The notes: generated by a model from the letters alone, not told the origin. A stretch of 55,822 bases of DNA from an uncultured Erysipelotrichaceae bacterium (GCA_902775735.1 CACYNH010000015.1:1-55822), one strand, 5' to 3'. Shown: positions 9,840-19,106, numbered from the stretch's first letter. Made by a program: numbers and translations.

Positions 9840-9870
9840 GCCGTCTTCGCAAAAAGACGGCTCTTTTTTT
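9840..9870 (+). terminator. Intrinsic terminator/attenuator between nrfA and resB
   Basis: GCCGTCTT and AAGACGGC form an 8-bp stem with loop CGCAAA, followed by TCTTTTTTT. It lies in the 74-base gap between nrfA and the real resB start, so it probably lowers read-through into the maturation genes. It also shows that an ATG at 9838, inside the hairpin, is not the resB start. Confidence 0.88.
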
Positions 9871-9885
9871 GGAAAGCAGGTATAT

Positions 9886-11130
9886 ATGCAGAAATTCTTC
9901 AGATTCCTGAAGTCGATGACATTCGGACTGATTCTTCTGGGAATCATTGTCATTTTCTCCGTCATCGGCAGTGTGGTTCCCCAGTCGCAGAACGCCATGA
10001 CCTATGTCAGGCAGTTTCCTTCCTTTTATAAGATCATTCTCACCTGCGGCTTCGACCATATTTTCACCACCTGGTATTTCATCGCCGTGACGGCCATGCT
10101 GTGCATGAACCTGATTCTGTGCTCCATCATCCGTTTCCGCTCGGTGGTGAATCAGAAGATTCAGACCGAAAGGGCAGCGGCTGTTCCCACAGCTGTTGAA
10201 ACAGACGAAAAGCAGCGGGACGCGGTGATCCGGGCTCTGGAAAGGGAGCACTGTCACAGGGAAACATTCGCTGAGGGCACTGAGGTTTATTCCAAAAACA
10301 GCTTCGGGCGCTTCGGAACATTCTTCACACATCTCGGCATCCTGCTGACCGTGGTTTTCTGGGCGATGGCCATGTACCTGCCGAAAATCCTGGATGAGAC
10401 ATGCTATCCGGGAGAATCGATCAGGCTTGAGGACGGCACGGAAATCCAGGTTGATTCCTTCTCGATCGAAACTGACGCGAAGCTGGATTACAAGAGCGTG
10501 ATCAATATAAAACTGCCTGACGGCCGTGAGAGCGGATTAAAGGAAGTCAGCGTCAACCATCCGGTCAAGATGGGACAGTACAAGGTCTACCAGCAGACTT
10601 ACGGCACAATCGGACATGTGACGGTCACCAATGAGGCAGGGGCTTCGGATTCCTTCTATCTGGAAACCAACGACCTGCTATCGGCGGATGGCAAGAACGG
10701 CATTCTCTACGACAACCTGTACCCTGACTTCACTGAGGAAAACGGGCAGATGCAGGTCATCAGCAGCACCAGCGGTTCCTATAAGAATCCGGTGTATGTC
10801 TACACGGTGGTCGAGGACGGGCAGCAGACGGAAGTGATGCTGGCGTTCCCCGGCGACGTGCAGGAAATCGGCACATTCTCAATACATTTCGATGATCCGG
10901 TCGAGTATCCCGGCCTGCGCATCAAGCGTTCACCGTCCTGGGTGAACATCTGCCTGCTGCTGTCCTTCATGGTCATGACGGCAGGGCTCTTTATGACCTT
11001 TATGATGCAACCGGTTCTTGTGACGGTAAAAAAAGACGGATATACTGTCCTGGGCAGACAGGAAAGAATGAGGATCATTCTGAACGACGCAGTTCACAGC
11101 ACAGAAGGGGAGGAACACCACAATGCTTGA
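9886..11130 (+). CDS. resB: Cytochrome c biogenesis protein ResB
   Basis: This 414-residue membrane protein is half of the system II cytochrome c synthase, which exports and ligates haem to CxxCH apocytochromes. Transmembrane segments lie near residues 9-31, 50-75, 145-165 and 350-380, with a large external domain between the third and fourth, as in ResB/Ccs1. The start at 9886 follows AAAGCAGG; an upstream in-frame ATG at 9838 falls in a terminator hairpin and is rejected. The gene overlaps ccsA by 8 bases. Its likely client is the NrfA pentahaem protein just upstream. Confidence 0.92.
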   Translation: MQKFFRFLKSMTFGLILLGIIVIFSVIGSVVPQSQNAMTYVRQFPSFYKIILTCGFDHIFTTWYFIAVTAMLCMNLILCSIIRFRSVVNQKIQTERAAAVPTAVETDEKQRDAVIRALEREHCHRETFAEGTEVYSKNSFGRFGTFFTHLGILLTVVFWAMAMYLPKILDETCYPGESIRLEDGTEIQVDSFSIETDAKLDYKSVINIKLPDGRESGLKEVSVNHPVKMGQYKVYQQTYGTIGHVTVTNEAGASDSFYLETNDLLSADGKNGILYDNLYPDFTEENGQMQVISSTSGSYKNPVYVYTVVEDGQQTEVMLAFPGDVQEIGTFSIHFDDPVEYPGLRIKRSPSWVNICLLLSFMVMTAGLFMTFMMQPVLVTVKKDGYTVLGRQERMRIILNDAVHSTEGEEHHNA

Positions 11131-11935
11131 TATTCTGTTTTTCGCGGGACTTGTCCTGTACTTCATCGCGATGACGGGACTCTTTGTCTCGATGGTTTTC
11201 CATCAGGAAGGGCTCCGGAAAATTTCATGGTATATCTTCATGGCGGGCGCTCTTGCGGCGCTGGTCTACCTGATCATCCGCGGCGTCAAGGCAGGCAGAC
11301 TGCCGATGTCCAACCAGTTCGAATTCGCATGTTCCTTCTCCTGGGGCATTGCCGCAATCCTGATTTTCATGCACTATAAGCTGAAGATTGAATGGGCCGA
11401 TTCACTCGGCGCTGCCATGACATTCCTGATTCTTTCCTACGCCGCGCTGCAGCCCAGGGAAATCACTGAACTGATGCCGGCGCTGCGTTCCGCATGGTTC
11501 GGCTTCCACATCGGTTCCGCCGCTTTCTCCTACGCCTGCTTCCTGCTGGCCGGAGCGGCCGGCATCCGCTATCTGCTCAGCCATAAAAAGAACCCGCAGG
11601 ATCCCCAGCTTGAGAAGATGGATTATATGATCTACCGTCTGATCGCGGTCGGTCTGCTGCTGCTGACAATCACAATCCTGTCCGGCGCCATCTGGGCGGA
11701 AGAGGCGTGGTCCTCTTTCTGGACATGGGATCCCAAGGAAGTCTGGGCGCTGATCACATGGATTCTCTACGCGATTTTCCTGCATCTGCGTCTGGGCCGC
11801 AAAAAGAAGGGCGTCTTCGCCGCCTGGTATGCCATTATCGCGGTTCCGGTTGTGCTCTTCACCTTTGTCGGCGTCAATACGCTCCTGCCCGGTCTGCACT
11901 CCTACGGAAGCGTGATTTTTCCTTATATTCTCTAA
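11123..11935 (+). CDS. ccsA: Cytochrome c biogenesis protein CcsA/ResC (haem exporter-synthase)
   Basis: The 270-residue polytopic membrane protein carries the haem-handling WWD signature (WAEEAWSSFWTWDPKE, near residues 192-207), typical of CcsA/ResC. About eight hydrophobic segments are visible, and the family's conserved external His positions flank the WWD loop. It starts inside the last codons of resB (8-base overlap) after GGGGAGG, so translation is coupled. With ResB it forms the system II synthase. No thiol-reducing partner (CcdA, ResA) is encoded here. Confidence 0.93.
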   Translation: MLDILFFAGLVLYFIAMTGLFVSMVFHQEGLRKISWYIFMAGALAALVYLIIRGVKAGRLPMSNQFEFACSFSWGIAAILIFMHYKLKIEWADSLGAAMTFLILSYAALQPREITELMPALRSAWFGFHIGSAAFSYACFLLAGAAGIRYLLSHKKNPQDPQLEKMDYMIYRLIAVGLLLLTITILSGAIWAEEAWSSFWTWDPKEVWALITWILYAIFLHLRLGRKKKGVFAAWYAIIAVPVVLFTFVGVNTLLPGLHSYGSVIFPYIL

Positions 11936-11948
11936 ACAATTCATTCAT

Positions 11949-11972
11949 GTCCGGTCTGTCCGGACTTTTTTC
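11949..11972 (+). terminator. Intrinsic terminator after ccsA
   Basis: GTCCGG and CCGGAC form a 6-bp stem with a 5-nt loop, followed by TTTTTTC. It closes the nrfA-resB-ccsA unit. Confidence 0.8.
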
Positions 11973-12048
11973 TTCTTTTGAAATGAAAGAAAAATGAAAC
12001 AATTCAGATGATAATCCCAACTTTTTGCAAATTCTTACAGTGCAATCG

Positions 12049-12077
12049 TTGTAAAAGATTTCACTCACTCTTATAAT
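12049..12077 (+). promoter_or_regulatory. Sigma-A-type promoter of opp operon 1
   Basis: TTGTAA (12049-12054) and TATAAT (12072-12077) are separated by 17 bases, about 50 bases upstream of oppB. It is one of the clearest promoter matches in the window. Confidence 0.75.
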
Positions 12078-12085
12078 AGGTCATG

Positions 12086-12105
12086 TTATCCGTAATGACG
12101 GATAA
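12086..12105 (+). other. 5' UTR hairpin of opp operon 1
   Basis: TTATCCGT and ACGGATAA form a perfect 8-bp stem with loop AATG, located at or just after the predicted transcription start and lacking a T-run. A hairpin at the very 5' end could stabilise the mRNA. This is an inference from its position. Confidence 0.5.
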
Positions 12106-12127
12106 GCGAATTGGAAAGAGTTGCATT

Positions 12128-13042
12128 ATGACAAAATACTTGATTAAACGGGTACTGCTGGCTCTGCTCAGCATCTTCCTGATCTGCATGATTACCTTCT
12201 TCCTGATGAACGCTGTCCCGGGCGGACCCTTCAGCAGTGAAAAGGCGGTAAGCCCGCAGGTTATGGCGGCGCTGGAAGCCAGGTTCAATCTTGATAAACC
12301 GCTCTGGCAGCAGTTTGTCATGTACATGGGCAATATCCTGCACGGAGACTTCGGCATCTCCATGAAAACCGGCAGAGAGATCGCGGTGACCCTGAAGTCC
12401 TGCTTCTCGATTTCGGCGAAGCTGGGCGGAAGCGCCCTGATCGTGGCGCTGTTTTTCGGCGTGATCTTCGGATGTGTCGCTGCCCTTTACAGAAACCGTG
12501 TCCCGGACAGAATCATTGTTTTCATGACAACCCTGTTCACCGCCATGCCGTCTTTCGTTCTGGCGACACTCCTGCTGCTTGTCTTCTGCATCCAGCTGAA
12601 GTGGTTCCCGGTCTGGGACGCCTCCAACAAGAGCTATCTTCTGCCGGTCATCGCCTTAGCGGCGTATCCGACAGCTTATATCACCCGTCTGACCAAGACG
12701 GCGATGCTCGATGCTCTGAGCCAGGATTACATCAGAACAGCCCGCGCCAAGGGCGTTCCGATGGTATGGGTCATCTTCAAACACGCCCTCAGAAACGCTT
12801 TGATTCCGGTCATTACATATCTCGGACCGGAACTGGCGTACATTCTGACCGGCTCGCTGGTCATTGAAAACATCTTCACGATCGGCGGCCTTGGCCAGCA
12901 GTTTGTGCAGTCCATCAACAACCGCGACTATTCGATGATCATGGGAACCACGATCTTCCTCGCGATCATCATGGTCTTCTGCAATCTTCTCAGTGACATT
13001 CTCTACAAGGTCGTTGACCCGAGAATCAAGCTGGAGTCATAG
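12128..13042 (+). CDS. oppB: Oligopeptide ABC transporter permease OppB (system 1)
   Basis: This 304-residue inner permease subunit of a peptide importer has the standard OppB/DppB layout: TM1 at about 9-30, a conserved external loop including VPGGPF, and the MetI-type permease core. The EAA-like cytoplasmic loop (RTARAKGV) contacts the ATPases. The ATG at 12128 follows GGAAAGAG; a longer in-frame start at 12083 lies at the transcription start and would include a non-membrane prefix, so it is rejected. It is the first gene of oppB-C-D-F-A. Confidence 0.93.
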   Translation: MTKYLIKRVLLALLSIFLICMITFFLMNAVPGGPFSSEKAVSPQVMAALEARFNLDKPLWQQFVMYMGNILHGDFGISMKTGREIAVTLKSCFSISAKLGGSALIVALFFGVIFGCVAALYRNRVPDRIIVFMTTLFTAMPSFVLATLLLLVFCIQLKWFPVWDASNKSYLLPVIALAAYPTAYITRLTKTAMLDALSQDYIRTARAKGVPMVWVIFKHALRNALIPVITYLGPELAYILTGSLVIENIFTIGGLGQQFVQSINNRDYSMIMGTTIFLAIIMVFCNLLSDILYKVVDPRIKLES

Positions 13043-13056
13043 GAAAGGGGATTTAT

Positions 13057-14121
13057 ATGTCTGAAATCAATATGCCCAAAAAGAATCTCCTGTCCATGCA
13101 GATAGATCCGGCGAAATTCGAGCCCGCAAGCGAGGATGAAAAGCGTCAGGCGGACGTCATGAGCGAATCCACATCGTTCTTCAGGGACGGTATGCGCAAG
13201 CTGATGAAAAACCCGCTGGCAGTCGGCTCCATCATCGCCCTGGTCCTGATTATCCTGCTGATCCTGATCGCCCCGAAGATTGTTCCTTACGGCTATGAGG
13301 AAATCATCAAGGTCGCCGGCTCCAAGGACAAGACCATCACCAACCTGGCGCCTTTTGCCTGGAGTGAAAAGGAACAGGCCCTGATCGCATCCGGAACAAA
13401 GCTGTTCCCGCATATCATGGGCACCGACTCCCTTGGCCGTGACTACTTCATCAGAGTCATTTACGGAACCAGGGTTTCCCTGACAGTCGGCCTTTTCGCA
13501 AGTATCCTCGTATTGATCATCGGCGTCCTTTACGGTTCCATCTCCGGCTACCGCGGCGGCAGAACCGATATGATCATGATGAGAATCGTCGATATTATCT
13601 ATTCCCTGCCGGATGTGCTGATCATCATCCTGCTGTCGGTCGTCCTCAACCAGACGCTGAATAAATCCAACCCTATCGTCAAGCTGCTCGGCACAAACAT
13701 GGTCGCGATCTTTATCGTCTTCGGCTTACTTTACTGGGTCGGTATGGCAAGACTGGTCAGAGGCGAAGTGCTCAAAATCAAAAATAATGAGTACTTCCTG
13801 GCCGCCAAGGCAACCGGCGCTTCCAGCTGGCATATCATCAAAACCCATGTCATTCCCAACTGCATCAGCGTCATCATCATCACGACTGCGCTGCAGATTC
13901 CTTCATCGATCTTTACCGAGTCATTCCTTTCCTTCATGGGAATGGGCGTGCAGGCACCGATGCCTTCACTCGGCTCCCTGGCAAACAACGCCAGAGCCGG
14001 TCTGCAGAGCTATCCCTGGCAGCTGATCTTCCCGGCGATGATGATCGTTATTATCGTTCTGGCATTCAATCTGCTCGGCGACGGTCTGCGTGACGCGTTT
14101 GATCCGAAACTCAGGAGGTAA
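13057..14121 (+). CDS. oppC: Oligopeptide ABC transporter permease OppC (system 1)
   Basis: This 354-residue permease partner of OppB has a cytoplasmic N-terminal tail of about 50 residues, then TM1 (near 53-73). A moderate external loop leads into the conserved GTDSLGRDYF segment, which precedes the MetI permease core. The EAA loop LAAKATGAS is present. The length is slightly above the usual 300 because of the N-terminal tail. AAAGGGGAT precedes the ATG, 14 bases after oppB. The 516-residue OppC of system 2 is much larger. Confidence 0.93.
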   Translation: MSEINMPKKNLLSMQIDPAKFEPASEDEKRQADVMSESTSFFRDGMRKLMKNPLAVGSIIALVLIILLILIAPKIVPYGYEEIIKVAGSKDKTITNLAPFAWSEKEQALIASGTKLFPHIMGTDSLGRDYFIRVIYGTRVSLTVGLFASILVLIIGVLYGSISGYRGGRTDMIMMRIVDIIYSLPDVLIIILLSVVLNQTLNKSNPIVKLLGTNMVAIFIVFGLLYWVGMARLVRGEVLKIKNNEYFLAAKATGASSWHIIKTHVIPNCISVIIITTALQIPSSIFTESFLSFMGMGVQAPMPSLGSLANNARAGLQSYPWQLIFPAMMIVIIVLAFNLLGDGLRDAFDPKLRR

Positions 14122-14124
14122 CAG

Positions 14125-15159
14125 ATGGCTGTACTTGAACAGATCCTTGAAGACGGTCAGGAACCTCTTCTCAAGGTCATTGACCTTCATACAAGCTTTA
14201 CAACCGACAACGGTGAAGTCCAGGCGGTCAACGGCCTGAGCTTCAACCTCAATCCCGGCACAACACTCGGCATTGTCGGCGAGTCCGGTTCCGGCAAATC
14301 AGTCACTGCCTATTCCATTATGAGAATTCTGGAAGCCAACGGCCATGTGACTGCCGGCAAAATCCTTTTCCAGGGAGAGGACATCTCCTCCTACAGCGAA
14401 AAGCAGATGGCGGATTTCCGCGGCAATAAAATCTCGATTATTTTCCAGGACCCGATGACTTCGCTCAATCCGGTCTACACCATCGGCAACCAGATCGTCG
14501 AAGCGATCACACTGCACCAGGAAGTCACCAAAGAGCAGGCGAAGCTGGAAGCCATTGAAATGCTGAAGCAGGTCGGCATCAACGACGCCGAAAGACGCTT
14601 TAAGCAGTATCCCCATGAGCTTTCCGGCGGTATGCGCCAGCGCGTCATGATCGCCATGGCGCTTGTCTCCAAGCCTTCAATCCTGATCGCCGATGAGCCG
14701 ACCACAGCCCTCGACGTCACCATCCAGGCGCAGATCCTTGAACTGATGCAGGAACTGCAGAAGAAATACCACATGGCGATCATCATCGTCACCCACGATC
14801 TTGGCGTCATCGCCCAGATGGCCGATGAAATTGTTGTCATGTACGGCGGACGCATCTGCGAAAGAGGCACCGCGGAAGATATCTTCTACAATCCGTGCCA
14901 CGAATATACAAAAGGCCTTCTGAAGTCCATTCCGAATGTGGACAACATGAAAGAGAAGCTGGTCCCGATCGAAGGATCGCCGATCAACCTGCTCAACCTT
15001 CCCAAAGGCTGCGCTTTCTGCGCCAGATGCGCCAAAGCGATGAAGATCTGCCTTGAGGAAGTTCCGCCGGAGCTCAGAATGCCGGACGGCCATCTGGCTT
15101 CCTGTTGGATGAATGTGAAAAACAATAACTACATCACTGAAGAGGAGGCAGGCGCATGA
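14125..15159 (+). CDS. oppD: Oligopeptide ABC transporter ATP-binding protein OppD (system 1)
   Basis: This 344-residue ATPase powers peptide import. It shows Walker A GESGSGKS, signature LSGGMRQR, Walker [13 protein letters not shown] and a switch His in THDLG. The C-terminal oligopeptide-transporter extension holds the Cys cluster [14 protein letters not shown], typical of OppD/DppD and possibly binding an Fe-S cluster. AGGAGG, within the last codons of oppC, lies 6 bases before the ATG. Its stop overlaps oppF in an ATGA junction. Confidence 0.94.
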   Translation: MAVLEQILEDGQEPLLKVIDLHTSFTTDNGEVQAVNGLSFNLNPGTTLGIVGESGSGKSVTAYSIMRILEANGHVTAGKILFQGEDISSYSEKQMADFRGNKISIIFQDPMTSLNPVYTIGNQIVEAITLHQEVTKEQAKLEAIEMLKQVGINDAERRFKQYPHELSGGMRQRVMIAMALVSKPSILIADEPTTALDVTIQAQILELMQELQKKYHMAIIIVTHDLGVIAQMADEIVVMYGGRICERGTAEDIFYNPCHEYTKGLLKSIPNVDNMKEKLVPIEGSPINLLNLPKGCAFCARCAKAMKICLEEVPPELRMPDGHLASCWMNVKNNNYITEEEAGA

Positions 15160-16130
15160 GTACAGAAAACAAAAGCGAATACCTCGTTGAGGTGAGACAC
15201 CTTAAGGAATACTTCCCGGTCAGAACCGGTTTCCTGAAAACCATCCCGCTCAAAGCGGTGGATGACGTCAGCTTCGCGATCAGACCCGGTGAAACGCTCG
15301 GTCTTGTCGGCGAATCCGGCTGCGGCAAAACAACCGTGGGCAGAACGCTCATGCACCTGTACAAGCCGACCGGCGGCGAAATCTACTTCGAAGGAAAACA
15401 GGTCACCGAAAAGAATATCGGCGAATTCAGAAAAGACATGCAGATGGTGTTCCAGGATCCGTATTCCTCACTGGATCCGAGAATGACCGTTGAAGACATC
15501 ATCGGCGAACCGCTCGATGTGCACAAGCTGTACAGCTCAAAGGAGGAACGCCGTGAAAAAGTCATGGAACTGATGAGCCTGGTCGGCCTCAACGCCGAAC
15601 ACGCGACAAGATATGTCCATGAGTTCTCCGGCGGCCAGAGACAGAGAATCGGCATCGCGAGAGCGCTTGCGGTCAATCCGAAATTCATTGTCTGCGACGA
15701 GCCTGTTTCCGCTCTGGACGTTTCCATCCAGGCACAGGTCATCAACATGTTTGAGGAACTTCAGGAAAAGCTGGGCGTTGCCTATCTGTTCATCGCCCAC
15801 GACCTTCTTGTTGTCCATCATATTTCCGACAGAATCGCGGTCATGTATCTGGGCCGCATGGTTGAGATGGCGGACGCTGACGAACTGAATGAGAATCCGA
15901 TCCATCCGTATACACTTTCCCTGCTGTCCGCGGTGCCGGTCCCTGACCCCCGCACTGCCAAGGCTTCGCAGAGAATCATCCTCGAGGGCGATGTACCAAG
16001 CCCGCTGAACATGCCTTCAGGCTGCGCGTTCCGCACCCGCTGCCGCTATGCGACGGAAAAGTGCGCCCAGGAATGCCCGGCTTTGACGGACAGAGGCAAC
16101 GGCCATATGGTTGCCTGCTGGAACAGATAA
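15156..16130 (+). CDS. oppF: Oligopeptide ABC transporter ATP-binding protein OppF (system 1)
   Basis: This 324-residue second ATPase of the heterodimeric Opp engine has Walker [10 protein letters not shown], signature FSGGQRQR and Walker [13 protein letters not shown]. The C-terminal cluster [14 protein letters not shown] is also present. The start overlaps the oppD stop by four bases with AAGAGGAGG upstream, indicating translational coupling. OppA follows after 28 bases. Confidence 0.94.
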   Translation: MSTENKSEYLVEVRHLKEYFPVRTGFLKTIPLKAVDDVSFAIRPGETLGLVGESGCGKTTVGRTLMHLYKPTGGEIYFEGKQVTEKNIGEFRKDMQMVFQDPYSSLDPRMTVEDIIGEPLDVHKLYSSKEERREKVMELMSLVGLNAEHATRYVHEFSGGQRQRIGIARALAVNPKFIVCDEPVSALDVSIQAQVINMFEELQEKLGVAYLFIAHDLLVVHHISDRIAVMYLGRMVEMADADELNENPIHPYTLSLLSAVPVPDPRTAKASQRIILEGDVPSPLNMPSGCAFRTRCRYATEKCAQECPALTDRGNGHMVACWNR

Positions 16131-16158
16131 GGTTTCAAACTCATAAGGAGGGAAAAAA

Positions 16159-17937
16159 ATGAGTATGAAAAAGTTAATGGCTTCTATGCTCGCTGTCGCG
16201 ATGCTGGCAGGCTGCTCCTCAAGCACACCTGCAGGCGACGACTCCGCAGCCACAGATGACCAGGGTGCTGAAGCATTCGAATCAACACTCTACCCGACAC
16301 CGGAAGGCGTCACTTACACTGCATCTTCCACAAACGCAGCCGCTCCTGACTGGGCAAAGTACGATGAACTCGTTGACCAGATCAGAACAACACTTGACAT
16401 GGACGAACGTGTCAAGCTCCTCCACCAGGCTGAAGATATCCTGATGGGCACAGCAGCAGTCATCCCGCTGTATTACTACAACGACACATTCATGCAGAAG
16501 ACAGACGTCGACGGCATCTACTCCAACGTTTTCGGCAACAAGTTCTTCATGTTCGCCACAACACCGCGCGATGTCCTGAAAGTCAACCTGGCTTCCGAAC
16601 CGGACAAGATTGACCCGGCTCTGAACACATCCGTTGACGGCGCATGCCTTGACGTCAACCTCTTCTCCGGTCTCTACACATATAACAAGGACGGCCAGCT
16701 CACACCTGATCTGGTTGACCATGAGAACCCCTATGACGTTTCCGACGACGGTCTGGAATACACATTCCACCTCCAGGAAGGTCTGAAGTGGTCCGATGGC
16801 GATCCGCTGACAATGAACGACTTCGTTTATGCATGGAACCGTGCGGTTGATCCTGCAACAGCGGCTGACTATGAATACATGTACGCTCCGATTGCCGGCT
16901 ATGACGCAGGCGCTCTTGAAATTGAAGCGACAGACGATTACACACTGACAGTCAAGCTCAGCGCTCCGACTGCTTACTTCCTCGACCTCATGGCTTTCCC
17001 GGCATTCTTCCCGGTCAAGCAGAGTGAAGTTGAAGGCGCAGAAGGCTTCGCAGAGAACCCCGGCGCATGGGCAACTGAAGCAGGCTTCGTTTCCAACGGC
17101 GCTTACACACTTGAATCCTGGAAACATGATGAGTCCATGGTCTTCAAGAAGAACCCGAACTACTACAGAGCTGATGAAGTGACTGTCGAAGAGATCAACT
17201 TCATGCTGTCAGCTGACGACACAGCAATCTTTGCCGCATTCCAGTCCGGCGACCTCGACTTCGCCGACTCCGTTCCGACAAACGAAATCGCTTCCGTCAA
17301 GGGCACTCCTGAATTCCATGTCATCGACAACCTCGGCACATACTATGCATGCTTCAACGTCAACAGCCCCGTCTTCGAAGGCAAGACAGTTGAACAGGCA
17401 ATCGCTATGAGAAAAGCATTCTCCCTGCTGATTGACCGTCAGTACATCGTCGACACAGTCGGCCAGACAGGCCAGATCGCCGCTACTTCCTACCTGCCCG
17501 CAGGTATGGCAGACGGCAACGGCGGCGTCTTCAAGACAGCCAGCGGCTGGAACTATCCGAACGGCTCCGACGGCTACTATGACGCTGAAGTCAGTGAAGC
17601 TGCAGTTGAAGAAGCACGCAAGCTCCTCGAATCCGCAGGCTACACATTCGATGACAGCGGCAAGCTCTCCGCTGACACACCGATCAACATCACATACCTG
17701 ACAAACGAGTCCTCCGGACACGTCGCTGCAGCTGAATCCATGCAGCAGGACTTCGCCGAAATCGGCATCAACATGGAAATCAAGACAGAAGACTGGAACG
17801 TCTTCCTGACCGACCGTAAGAACGGCAACTATGACTTCGCCCGTGAAGGCTGGCTCGCCGACTTCAACGACCCGATCAACATGATTGAAATGTTTGCGTC
17901 CTACTCCGGCAACAACGACCCGCAGTTCGGCAAATAA
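16159..17937 (+). CDS. oppA: Oligopeptide-binding lipoprotein OppA (system 1), apparently circularly permuted
   Basis: This 592-residue extracellular receptor for the Opp importer has the lipoprotein signal MKKLMASMLAVAMLAGC with its lipobox Cys at 19. The domain order is abnormal. Residues about 59-134 (WAKYDELVDQIR, VKLLHQAEDILMG, VIPLYYYNDT, VDGIYSNVFGNKFFMFA) are what SBP_bac_5 receptors normally carry at their extreme C-terminus. The usual mature N-terminus (KVNLASEPDKIDPALN) begins only at about 141. The protein then runs in normal order and stops after REGWLADFNDP...SGNNDPQFGK, exactly where the missing tail should follow. Every family segment is present once, so it is a rearrangement rather than a truncation. 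AAGGAGG precedes the ATG and a terminator follows the stop. Confidence 0.92.
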   Translation: MSMKKLMASMLAVAMLAGCSSSTPAGDDSAATDDQGAEAFESTLYPTPEGVTYTASSTNAAAPDWAKYDELVDQIRTTLDMDERVKLLHQAEDILMGTAAVIPLYYYNDTFMQKTDVDGIYSNVFGNKFFMFATTPRDVLKVNLASEPDKIDPALNTSVDGACLDVNLFSGLYTYNKDGQLTPDLVDHENPYDVSDDGLEYTFHLQEGLKWSDGDPLTMNDFVYAWNRAVDPATAADYEYMYAPIAGYDAGALEIEATDDYTLTVKLSAPTAYFLDLMAFPAFFPVKQSEVEGAEGFAENPGAWATEAGFVSNGAYTLESWKHDESMVFKKNPNYYRADEVTVEEINFMLSADDTAIFAAFQSGDLDFADSVPTNEIASVKGTPEFHVIDNLGTYYACFNVNSPVFEGKTVEQAIAMRKAFSLLIDRQYIVDTVGQTGQIAATSYLPAGMADGNGGVFKTASGWNYPNGSDGYYDAEVSEAAVEEARKLLESAGYTFDDSGKLSADTPINITYLTNESSGHVAAAESMQQDFAEIGINMEIKTEDWNVFLTDRKNGNYDFAREGWLADFNDPINMIEMFASYSGNNDPQFGK

Positions 17938-17949
17938 GATTCAAAGTGA

Positions 17950-17986
17950 AAGGCTCTGGCGGAATATGGCCCGTCAGAGCCTTTTT
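17950..17986 (+). terminator. Intrinsic terminator after opp operon 1
   Basis: AAGGCTCTGGCGG and CCGTCAGAGCCTT pair with one G-T wobble and are followed by TTTTTC. It closes oppBCDFA. Confidence 0.88.
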
Positions 17987-18060
17987 CTATGGCCGCGCGG
18001 GCAGGGAATTGTTTTGCGATCAGCCAAATCCGTACTATAATAGCGTGGCGTGAGGTGCAT

Positions 18061-18513
18061 ATGGAAAAATGGACAGCTTATACGGACAGTATTGAGGAGA
18101 CACACGCGCTGGGTGAAAAGATCGGCGCGGAGGCCGGTGAGAACATGGTCGTGCTGCTTTCGGGCGACCTCGGGGCCGGCAAGACAACGCTGACCCAGGG
18201 CATCGCCAAAGGCCTGGGCGTGCGCCGCAATGTCACCAGTCCGACCTTTACGATTCTGAAAATCTACAGAGGAAGAATGCCCCTGTATCATATTGACGCT
18301 TACCGTCTTGAGGGCGTCACGCAGGACCTCGGCTTTGAGGAACTCATGGAGGATGACGGTCTGACCGTGATTGAATGGTCGCAGTTCATTCCGGAAATCA
18401 TTCCCGATGAATACCTTTCCGTCTCGATTCACCTGCTTGATGAAGACGCCCGCCGCTTTGACTTTGAGGCAAAGGGGAAGCGGTATGAAGAATTTCTGGA
18501 GGAAATCGCATGA
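18061..18513 (+). CDS. tsaE: tRNA t6A biosynthesis ATPase TsaE
   Basis: This 150-residue P-loop protein stimulates threonylcarbamoyl transfer to A37 of ANN-decoding tRNAs together with TsaB and TsaD. It has Walker A GDLGAGKTT and the family motifs VTSPTFTILK, HIDAYRL and VIEWSQ. The ATG at 18061 follows GTGAGGTGC; a longer in-frame start at 17989 lies on top of the preceding terminator region and is rejected. It is first in tsaE-tsaB-rimI-tsaD, each pair overlapping. Confidence 0.95.
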   Translation: MEKWTAYTDSIEETHALGEKIGAEAGENMVVLLSGDLGAGKTTLTQGIAKGLGVRRNVTSPTFTILKIYRGRMPLYHIDAYRLEGVTQDLGFEELMEDDGLTVIEWSQFIPEIIPDEYLSVSIHLLDEDARRFDFEAKGKRYEEFLEEIA

Positions 18514-19106
18514 TAACACTTTGCATGGACACAAGCCATGTTTTCCTGGTTCTTGCGCTGATTAAAGACGATCAGCTCATCGCATCCGTCCAGGAGGAAT
18601 GCTGGAAGAAACAGTCCGAGCAGATCTTCCCGAAGCTGATCGCCATGTGTGAATCAGCAGACGTGAAGCCGGATGACATTTCACAGGTCGTGATCTCAAA
18701 AGGCCCGGGCAGCTATACCGGCGTCAGGATCGCGATGACAGTGGCCAAGGTATTCTGCGCGATGAAAAACATCCCGCTTTATACCATCGGCACCCTGCAG
18801 CTGTACGCCGGAAATGAAACCTGCCGGGTCATGACCGACGCCCGCGGCAAGCGCGCCTATACCAATGTCTATGAGGAGGGAAAAGCCCTCGGTGAGGACG
18901 CCGTGCTTGAAAACGAAGCGATCAAAGAGGTGTACCATGGCGAAACAATCATCGGCGACGGCCATCTGATCGGTGCCGAAGACTGCTGGCCGGATATCGC
19001 ATCGAATTTCTTAAAGACAAAGGCACTGTGGCAGAAAGCGGACAACGTCCATCTCGTCGTGCCTGAATATCTCAAATCCGCCGAATCATATCTGGTTAAG
19101 AAATGA
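18510..19106 (+). CDS. tsaB: tRNA t6A biosynthesis scaffold protein TsaB
   Basis: The 198-residue ASKHA-fold protein partners TsaD in making t6A. The N-terminal strand ITLCMDTS and the motif GPGSYTGVRIAM are typical of TsaB. The start overlaps tsaE by ATGA and the stop overlaps rimI by ATGA, so the cluster is tightly coupled. The length is a little short of the usual 220-230 residues. Confidence 0.94.
   Translation: MITLCMDTSHVFLVLALIKDDQLIASVQEECWKKQSEQIFPKLIAMCESADVKPDDISQVVISKGPGSYTGVRIAMTVAKVFCAMKNIPLYTIGTLQLYAGNETCRVMTDARGKRAYTNVYEEGKALGEDAVLENEAIKEVYHGETIIGDGHLIGAEDCWPDIASNFLKTKALWQKADNVHLVVPEYLKSAESYLVKK

Noticed and set aside
9838..9885. Upstream in-frame ATG extending ResB by 16 residues
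   Set aside because: It lies inside a terminator hairpin and has no ribosome site; the ATG at 9886 has a suitable one and begins at the natural ResB N-terminus.
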